A stretch of DNA of 64,000 nt, taken from NCBI RefSeq assembly GCF_963678635.1, contig NC_087070.1, forward strand, positions 43,386,988 through 43,450,987, written 5' to 3'. Shown here piece by piece: positions 57,590 to 64,000 of the stretch. The position numbers and the translations under genes were made by a program. The notes beneath the pieces are model-generated. The model searched no databases and was not told the origin of the DNA. It worked only from the letters and a program-made list of their open reading frames with translations. Each line of letters begins with the position of its first letter. Within the stretch, counting starts at the first letter, position 1. The stretch comes from Symsagittifera roscoffensis (taxonomy: Eukaryota > Xenacoelomorpha > Acoela > Convolutidae).

Positions 57590-58672
57590 TTAATTGTAGT
57601 TCGTTATTTCCTGTGTCATCAGTTCCTGGGGGGTCTGATGTTGTTTCTTCATTTTATTGTACTTGATTAATTTGTATCTGATGTTTTGGTGTACTATCTC
57701 TGTGTCGATGTTTAGAATTATCATAATGGTTATTATTTCTATGTGGTGATTGAGAATAATTTCTATATCGATTATTATAACTTGAATTTCGATTTTGTGA
57801 ATTATTCCGTGATCTGTTTTGATAATTATTATTTGATCTGTGATAGTTTCATCTGTTATATGAGTTATTTCTTGATCGGTTGTTCGGGTTATTCTGATTT
57901 CGATTGTTCGAATAACTTCTATTTCTTTTATGTGAATAGTTTCTGTTTCTGTTATATGATGAGTTTCGTGATTGATTATTGGAATAGTGTTTATTCCTTG
58001 GGTTTGATTGGGAACTGGATCTAGAAACAAATTGTGTTGCACTGGAATTTGATCTTGAATAGTTATTTCGACTATTTGATCGATTATAATTATTTTGTGA
58101 ATAATTCTGTGTATTTCTTCGTTCTGGTGATCTTCCTCTATAACTTGAGTTAAATGGTGATTGGTTCCTTGTGTAACTGTTGTTGTTCGGAAGTGGTTTT
58201 CCTGAACTGTTGTTACTGTATATGTTTTCGTTTGGTAAATTTTGATCTTTCTTCATATATTGATAGAATGATTTGTTTGGTTCTCTATGTTTTTGAGGTT
58301 TGTTCTGGTTATCTTGTTGTTTTTGTCTACATTCAGAGATACTATGTCCGTATCGTCGGCAATAATTACACCATTTTTTGAAAGATGGTTTACCTTTAAA
58401 ATTTGGGTGTTTTTCATAAATATTTAGTATTTCATCTGTATCTGATTCCTGTAGGTTACTGATGTGCGTAGTGTTTGTTTCGATTCGATTAACATACTGT
58501 AGTTTTAGATTTTCTGTTTCTTAGAGTTTCATTGTGACTTCCACTTGTTCTAGTTTGTCTACTAGTTTTCGAAAATCTAAATCTGGCTCTCGAATTGAGG
58601 AAGGATGAGATGCTCTCTTTTTTATTGCTATTTTCCTTAATTGAGGTGTTAAGGTCATCATTAAAATTTCTG
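57590..58672 (-). pseudogene. gag: Gag nucleocapsid region with CCHC knuckle and Arg/Ser/Asn repeats
   Basis: A single zinc knuckle CNYCRRYGHSISEC (C-x2-C-x4-H-x4-C) at about 58328-58370 would bind genomic RNA. After it, in the direction of translation, come long Asn/Ser/Arg/Tyr repeats (SRNNSYNR, RNRNYSHKRNRSYSNN), typical of a basic RNA-binding tail. Breaks: an in-frame TAA near 58516, a stop at 57849 and another near 57656. The tail leads into the pol frame at about 57590. Confidence 0.75.
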
Positions 58673-59184
58673 TCATTTTTGTGTTTTATAGTCATGTGTA
58701 ATTAATGAATATGCTTTTCGAACTAATGTTTCGATGCGTACTGCTAATTGTTTGATGGTTTCATTTGGTAATCTGCGAATTTCATTACATAAAACTCTTT
58801 GGTGTTGTTTATTTCTTTCGGAGTCAAACATTTCTGAAAATTCTTGTGTAAATCTTTTCCAATCTGATTTTATTTCTATAGGTAATACTAAAAACCATTT
58901 TTGGGCTGCGCCATCTAAGGTTGTTTGTATCAACGCTGTGCGTCGATGTATCCAATTTTGATGTAATGGTGTATTAATTGGTTCAGGTCCTATATTTAAA
59001 ATTAAATTTGCTGTTACTGCATTTAAATAATCTTCTACAGAATATTCAGGATCTGTTCCTGTGAAAACCATTAGTGGTTTATTTGATGTTATTGATGATC
59101 CACCCATAAGGTATGGATTCATTGTCATTTGTAGTGATTCTGCGGCATTTGGCATTTGTGAAAAATTTGAAAGTTGATTCTTTG
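58673..59184 (-). pseudogene. gag: Gag capsid (retrotransposon gag domain)
   Basis: 160 codons with the helical pattern of a Ty3/Gypsy capsid: VEDYLNAVTANLIL, RRTALIQTTLDGAAQKWF, WKRFTQEFSEMF, IRRLPNETIKQLAVRIETLV. The block AAQKWF..WKRFTQEF corresponds to the A..W...W..F core of the retrotransposon gag family. The frame is shifted relative to the disordered region before it (near 59160) and shifts again at 58673, where the capsid C-terminus continues in another frame. Confidence 0.75.
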
Positions 59185-60177
59185 TTATTTCGTGTTGTTG
59201 AAGATAATATGGGAAGGTATTTCGTTTTGCATTTGAGTTGGTTGGTACGAGTGTGTGATCGTTGGATTTTGTGGTTGAATCGGTTGAAAAGATTGTGTAT
59301 TAGTGGGATTTTGCATTTGTATTGGTTGTTGATTTCGTGTTTCTGTTGGATTTTGAGAAAAAATTCTATTATATGTATAAGGTTTTTGTGCTCCTTGTCC
59401 GCGATATTCTTGGGTATACGGTGCAAAAATATCTGGTTGTAAATAATCGTCAGCAGATGATAAGTAATCCGTATGATGAGGTGCTTGCTTTTTATTTTTA
59501 TTTTGTTGAAAAAATGGGTAATTTTCACTGCGATCCTGTGGGGGATGTGAATTAGTTCGAAAATTTACTGAGTTGGCTGTTGTCATTGGGTTATTCCAAT
59601 GATGAGAACTTATATGATTATTATCAGGTTTTCGTGGGGGATAATTTGTTTTTGGCGAATGTGCGTAGTTATAATTGTGTTCTGCAAAACTGTTTCTTGT
59701 GAACGTTCTTCGTGTTTTTGACGGTATTGTCGTAGGTCTATATGTTTGATAATCCATATGTGAATATTTTGGAGCAACCGAAGGTTTAACGGTTGATTGT
59801 AAGGTTACTTGTGCCGTTGAAGTGTTTGTATTTTTTGGTGTTGTTAAATTTGGACGTATTGGTGAAATACTTTGTTGTGTAGTTGTTGTTGTTTGGACGA
59901 TTTCTTCATTTATGAAGTGTGATGGTATTTGAATATCTTGTTGTGTAAGATTTCTAGTTCCATTAAGGTTTTCATTGTGTTTGACGGTCGAATTTAAACT
60001 ATTATTTCGTGTATCAGGTAAAAATGTATTATAGTTCAATGGTGTTGCATCAATGGTCAGTGGTACTACTCTCACATAATCTCTTTGATAAGATATTGTA
60101 CTTATTGCTTGACTTGAGATTGATTGTGGGATATTTATAAATGCATGATGAGACCATTCAGGGTCCCAAACGTAATC
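59185..60177 (-). pseudogene. Disordered Asn/Gln/Thr/Pro-rich region upstream of capsid
   Basis: About 330 codons in the same frame as ORF1, starting right after the ORF1 stop (60178-60180). Composition is Asn, Gln, Thr, Ser and Pro with repeats of QPIQ/QNPT near the end (TRNQQPIQMQNPTNTQ). There is no ATG near its start. Either it is the gag N-terminal linker reached by readthrough of the TAA, or that TAA is a mutation. It ends in a frameshift into capsid. Confidence 0.5.
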
Positions 60178-60879
60178 TTACTGTTCTGTGATGGCAGTAT
60201 CATCGTTTGGATTTTGAGGTCTAAAATTTTTTCTTGCTTGTGAAATTAAGTCTATATTATGTGTGAAATAATCTATTATAAACCATGCCAAAATTTTTTG
60301 TAAATCATGTTTTGTGTGTTGTGAAACATCGTCTTTAGTGAAATTTTCTTTGATTATATGTAGAAAAGTTGAAAATAATGTAATTTTATTTCGTACTTTT
60401 ATATGTTTGGATGTCTCAGTTGGTGAGATACTTTGAATTTCTGTTTTTTCTAATATTGAAATGTAGCTATATATTATTGCAAAGACTTCGTTAGTGAATA
60501 TAGAATTTGCTCTTTGTGAGTTATGGTATTGTATGCTTTTAGTATATTCTAAGAATATTTTTGAAAATTCTAATTCAAGATCGTCTGTTTGAATTACATA
60601 TTTGCGATGATTCGGATTTGGTGTGCTGAATTCTATGGTGTAGATTTCGTATTGTTGTGTTAAATTACATATATCTTTCAGATAATTTTCAATAATTTGT
60701 CTTTTGATTTTTACATCTGGGAATTCTGCTTTGCATGGACTGATTCCGGGTTCAAACAAATTTAGGAGTAAATTCTTGCAAAATATATGCTGCCCTCTAT
60801 CATTGGGTGCATCTACGAGGAAGGGGTAAACTTCTTCGTCATCTGGACTTTCGTCACTTTGAGTGTGGCTGTGGCTCAT
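60178..60879 (-). CDS. ORF1: 233-aa acidic N-terminus, helical protein before gag
   Basis: Complete frame from ATG (60879) to TAA (60178). The N-terminus is acidic (SDESPDDEEVYPF). The rest is helix-prone with FCKNLLLNLFEPG, IKRQIIENYLKDI, ANSIFTNEVFAIIYSYISIL and LAWFIIDYFTHNIDL. A relative survives in element 1 (10816-11130). I recognise no domain. The position suggests a matrix-like Gag N-terminus or a separate accessory gene. The downstream frame stays open after the stop for 330 codons, so termination may be leaky or recent. ORF0 overlaps its first codons in another frame. Confidence 0.6.
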   Translation of the reverse strand: MSHSHTQSDESPDDEEVYPFLVDAPNDRGQHIFCKNLLLNLFEPGISPCKAEFPDVKIKRQIIENYLKDICNLTQQYEIYTIEFSTPNPNHRKYVIQTDDLELEFSKIFLEYTKSIQYHNSQRANSIFTNEVFAIIYSYISILEKTEIQSISPTETSKHIKVRNKITLFSTFLHIIKENFTKDDVSQHTKHDLQKILAWFIIDYFTHNIDLISQARKNFRPQNPNDDTAITEQ

Positions 60880-61320
60880 TTTTTCGTTTAATGACTGTTA
60901 ATATATAACTATCGATGTGCCTAATTGGTTGATTCCAATTATACAAGTGTACTGGTTTGTGTTTATATTGTTTTTTTATTCTTCTTTTTCCTCTTTTTGA
61001 TGAATTTGAAGTTGTTTCTGAGTCGGAAAAATATAATTGATTGTGGATAGGACAATTTTTGTCAATCGATTCTTTTAATTTATAGAGTTCATCTAAATTG
61101 CTGGCTTCTGATTCTGAAAATGCGTTTCTATTTTTTGAAAATCTTTTTCGTGTGATTTGTCTTTGTTTGTTTATTATTTTCTTTTAATTGTTAGTCGTTT
61201 TGTTCTGATGTTTCCAACTGTTTGTGTATGAGGTGTGATTACAAGATCGTCTTTTTTGTTATCTATTTCGCAATTTTGTAAAACGATTGTTTGTTTATTT
61301 CCTAGATTTTTGAATGACAT
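60854..61320 (-). pseudogene. ORF0: conserved basic pre-gag ORF
   Basis: ATG at 61318-61320; 48 codons to TAA at 61174-61176 (QTIVLQNCEID, DDLVITP). It continues one frame over to TGA at 60854, overlapping the ORF1 start. The second part is basic with an acidic-Ser patch: SESEASNLDELYKL, FSDSETTSNSS, GKRRIKKQYKHKP, NWNQPIRHIDSYILTV. All blocks recur in element 1 (11240-11707), where the first two are in one frame, and the last ones recur in element 2 (about 34640-34800). Gypsy elements do not normally carry a gene between LTR and gag. The Arg/Lys patch suggests nuclear or RNA binding, which is inference. Confidence 0.6.
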
Positions 61321-62289
61321 AAGGTTTAGGATGAGGGATGCAAAAAGTTGTTAGATGATGTCTACTTTTCTTAAACTGTTAAGGTAAGAGGAGGGTTCAA
61401 GTGAAGGATGAATAACCGAAGTTCTTCACTGTTTATCCTAATTTGAATGGTTAGTTTTGTTGAAAAATTTCTATTAGTCTTGGGTTTTTTGGAAGGATTG
61501 GATAGTGAATCGACATTTGAGGTCGTTAGACACTTGCTAAGTGGGTGGGGGAGAACAAAATTGTTCTTTTTGATCCAAGGATTGGCCTTGATGATCAAGT
61601 TTTAAATTTAGTGAAATAGAAAATTAATTAAGATCCAAGGATAAGCCTTGATGATCTGGTTTTAAAATTAAGTGAATTTAACTTTAAAATGGTTGGAATT
61701 TATTTAAGAAAAAGATTTAGTTTTTTAATGATATTAGTGAGCTTATGATTGCTGTTATGTCTAGGTGATGAAGCTGGGACAACAAATGATTTTATGATTA
61801 CTAACAATGTATTGTCATTCTACTAATTTTTGTTTTTATTTTCAATAAATATTTTCCAAACATGTTTTATATAAGACTGCAGAATTTAAGAAAACGATCT
61901 GAGATCTTTTTATCAATCGTTATTGTAAATTAATAATCTTGTTTAGCGCCTGTAATGATCATGAAGTTTTGACTTCAAAATTTTATGTTTGCAAATGAAA
62001 ATCTAAATTCATTGCTAATAGGATTCTAAATATAAAAGTTTGTGTTGGCTTTTGCCGTACAATCATATAACTATATGGTAAGTTTCTACTTTGTCGTATG
62101 TCGTCTCTTGTTCGAGGTCTTCTTGCGATTCCGGGTAGTTCTGCTATCGTTCGGAATATCGGCTCTGATCTATTGAGTCGTAGAGACATTTCGATTAAAT
62201 TATCGTCGTATAACATTTTAAAAATGTTTTGTCTAAATTCTAATCTATTTTTGGTTAAACCTAAGCTATTCAGGTCTTTTCGAGACTTA
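61321..62289 (-). other. 5' leader of element 3
   Basis: About 1 kb without a supportable gene. It includes the twice-repeated block GATCCAAGGATNNGCCTTGA (about 61575-61660) with similar blocks in elements 1 and 2, a possible structured leader or packaging region. A minus-strand 75-codon frame (61371-61598) is weak. Confidence 0.45.
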
Positions 62290-62300
62290 TGGTCGCACCA
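62290..62300 (-). other. Primer binding site of element 3
   Basis: Plus-strand TGGTCGCACCA two bases from the LTR (element strand TGGTGCGACCA). The same 11 bases lie beside the element 2 LTR. The tRNA is unknown to me; the 3' acceptor implied is GGTCGCA-CCA. Confidence 0.65.
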
Positions 62301-62432
62301 GATGAGTTAGGACCGATGTTGTTAACTCATAGAGTAATTTCGGATAGGGTACACCGTCTGCTCGTCACGCTATCTTATTTTCGGCCGGATAGATTCGTGC
62401 AACTTCTTAGTCTAATACCGATCCTAATCTTA

Positions 62433-62440
62433 CTCTTATA
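62433..62440 (-). promoter_or_regulatory. Candidate TATA box in the 5' LTR
   Basis: TATAAGAG on the element strand, followed by TAAGATTAGGATCGGTATTAG. The block TATAAGAGTAAG is kept in the LTRs of elements 2 and 3 and, with one change, in element 1. Transcription would start about 25-30 bases further left. No experimental support. Confidence 0.45.
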
Positions 62441-62569
62441 CTTACTAGTCTCAGGGTGCTTAACTAGTCTCTGCTAGGCTCAATAGATCTGGGGTATACT
62501 GGTTTGTTGCGGCTGCTGAAGTTCTCTCGGAGAGACAACTAATTTCTAAGTTAAATTCAAATCTCTCTG

Positions 62570-62597
62570 GTGCTGAAATTACAAGTAATTTCAGCAC
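62570..62597. promoter_or_regulatory. Perfect 13-bp-arm palindrome in the LTR
   Basis: GTGCTGAAATTAC-TT-GTAATTTCAGCAC on the element strand. The stem is also present at 44331-44354, 14317-14340, 32947-32970 and 36689-36711 with paired substitutions that keep the symmetry. It could be a transcription factor dimer site or an RNA hairpin. Confidence 0.65.
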
Positions 62598-62712
62598 TTA
62601 CAAATAAGTGGGTTGTTAGTTAGATGGATCATGATTGGTTAATATTAAATACTTTACAGTGGTAAAATATCTAATTTATCCAATCATAAAATATAGTTTA
62701 GATCAGGTTCCA

Positions 62713-64000
62713 TTTTAAACTTTCAATCGATCAAACGAGTTTGGCCAATTTAAGTCTAGGTCACGCTCTGCTGATTCAGAACTTTAATTGAGTTAATGAA
62801 TGGTCAGAATAGCTCAAAAATTTCAAAGTGCGTCACTCTATGCCGGGGCTCTTTTGATTTGTTAACAAATTGAAAAGTTTTCACATATAATCTACTGATA
62901 TCAAAGGTTCAAGAAACTATCTCGCCGCTAATGTATATAAATTTAGTTCTGAATTGGTTATTTTTACCCGCATCAAAATCTAGAGGTCGGATGTTTGGGG
63001 CCCAGCGTGCTTGAGGCTGTGGCAAAAGGCAAAAGTTCAAACACTGGTTTTTATAAGTTTGCGTGTAATAAATGTGTGTCGGTTCTAGCTATTTCCATGT
63101 ACGATTGCGTCGTTGGAGGATATCAGAAACATTTTACAAGGTTTTTTTGTTTGTTTATTAGGAGAAAATATTGATTTTGATGTTAGCTTAGATTAAATCA
63201 AAAAGACTGCATGTTTTTTGCAGTTCAATATCTTTTTTGCAGAAATCATATTTCTTGCAGTACACCATTCTTACATTTTGTCATATGGAAACAAAACTTA
63301 GAGTTAAGCCGCAAAACTGCCGGAGGAAGACATTACAAAACTTTGCACTAGCAGCACTGCTTTAGTGGTTGAAAAGATGCAGCCAACCAAATCAAACAGT
63401 ATTCCAAATATCGGCAGATTGACTCACTATAATTTCGATACAGTATTTTTTTGACAATCTGACAAGTCACCACACTGCTTTTCTCAATCACTAACTCACA
63501 ACAAGATCTATCGTATATCAGGGCCCACCACTGAATTTTCTAGCCGCGCTTTATGACCAATTAAAAAAAATTTAATTAAATAATTGACAAATAAACAAAA
63601 GAAACAATTTTCAATTTTTTCTTTGTTTTATCACCCAGGACGTTATAAAAAATACAAATGGCGTGTTCATCGTCTCGTGATATTTTATTAGGACCTAATT
63701 GCTGACTCCGAGTAAACTAAAAGAACGCAATATAATGCTCGTTAATTATCCAAAATTGGTCAAGTTAGCAATTTTCAAAAATTGACTGAAAACAAATACC
63801 CAAAGCATAAATACTCCACACTTTCTTCCAAAGTCAAAACAAAAACCAGCGTAATCATTTGCTATGAAACTAGTACAAAATAGTCTGCGTTTTTGAGGCA
63901 TAAGTAATTGAATAATGATATTGACAAGTTTAAAAAACCATTTTGAGAATGGTAATTTTTAATACAAAAGCCATCGGCGGGTCTATATAACTCTTTCTCC
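62713..64000. other. Right flank of element 3
   Basis: AT-rich DNA in which I see no gene. Three successive TTTTTGCAG/TTCTTGCAG motifs (about 63215-63260) look like splice acceptors but have no clear exon after them. Confidence 0.4.

Larger units (their letters stand above)
44062..62712 (-). mobile_element. Element 3: 18.65-kb retrovirus-like Ty3/Gypsy element
   Basis: Two 410-bp LTRs (about 13 differences by eye, near 97% identity) enclose 17.8 kb on the minus strand. The domain order protease-RT-RNase H-integrase is Ty3/Gypsy-type. An envelope-like gene follows pol, as in errantiviruses. The size is about twice or more that of ordinary Gypsy elements, owing to a long leader and at least four extra ORFs (ORF0, ORF1, ORF3, ORF5/6). 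No target duplication is visible (CTGAATAG against TTTTAAAC), which suggests mutation or inter-element recombination. Many frame breaks show that it cannot replicate by itself. Confidence 0.85.
62303..62712 (-). repeat. Element 3 5' LTR
   Basis: 410 bp. On the element strand it runs TGGAACCTGATC to GGTCCTAACTCA. Differences from the 3' LTR are mostly transitions. Confidence 0.9.

Noticed and set aside
44040-62730. A target site duplication for element 3
   Set aside because: The flanks CTGAATAG and TTTTAAAC do not match at 4-6 bases, so none can be claimed.
62990-63060. tRNA-like stretch (GTCGGATGTTTGGGGCCC...)
   Set aside because: No cloverleaf arms or A/B box pair could be matched; no RNA gene called.

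Overview
The window is AT-rich, repeat-dense DNA from a eukaryote, most likely an invertebrate animal. It holds retrovirus-like Ty3/Gypsy elements with an envelope gene, a non-LTR retrotransposon with an RNase H domain, hAT-type MITEs with 8-bp target duplications, microsatellites and a short candidate intron ending in TTTTCAG. Nothing bacterial is present. I cannot name the species. Almost everything recognisable is mobile DNA; only a few small reading frames could be host genes.

Layout. 1-7.2 kb: decayed plus-strand Ty3/Gypsy sequence (family A: protease and integrase pieces), repeatedly interleaved with minus-strand pieces of an unrelated envelope gene and tandemly duplicated. 7.2-14.5 kb: a decayed, internally deleted minus-strand LTR element (element 1). 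14.5-16.8 kb: low-complexity DNA with a 428-bp tandem duplication. 16.8-31.1 kb: two tandem copies of a 7.4-kb unit, the first interrupted by an assembly gap. Each copy carries a truncated LINE, a 264-codon putative secreted protein gene, several MITEs and a 138-codon ORF. 31.1-32.7 kb: a candidate two-exon gene fragment. 32.7-38.2 kb: a deleted LTR element (element 2), a duplicated LTR plus flank, and a long hairpin. 38.2-44.0 kb: a palindromic foldback element and a relative of the secreted gene that appears to keep an intron. 44.06-62.71 kb: a nearly full-length 18.65-kb minus-strand LTR element (element 3). 62.7-64 kb: flanking DNA without a recognised gene.

Element 3 is the centrepiece. 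Read on the minus strand its order is: 5' LTR, primer binding site, a long leader, a basic pre-gag ORF (ORF0), an acidic/helical ORF1, a disordered Asn/Gln/Pro-rich region, capsid, CCHC nucleocapsid with an Arg/Ser/Asn tail, protease-RT-RNase H-integrase, an ORF3 with two N-terminal membrane helices and no ATG, an envelope-like gene, ORF5, ORF6 and the 3' LTR. ORF0, ORF1, ORF3 and ORF6 have recognisable relatives in element 1 and/or element 2. These extra ORFs are therefore lineage-conserved genes and not chance reading frames. I do not recognise them as any known accessory family. The copy itself is dead: several stops and frameshifts occur in gag, pol, ORF3, env and ORF5, and the integrase catalytic Glu is replaced by Asp.
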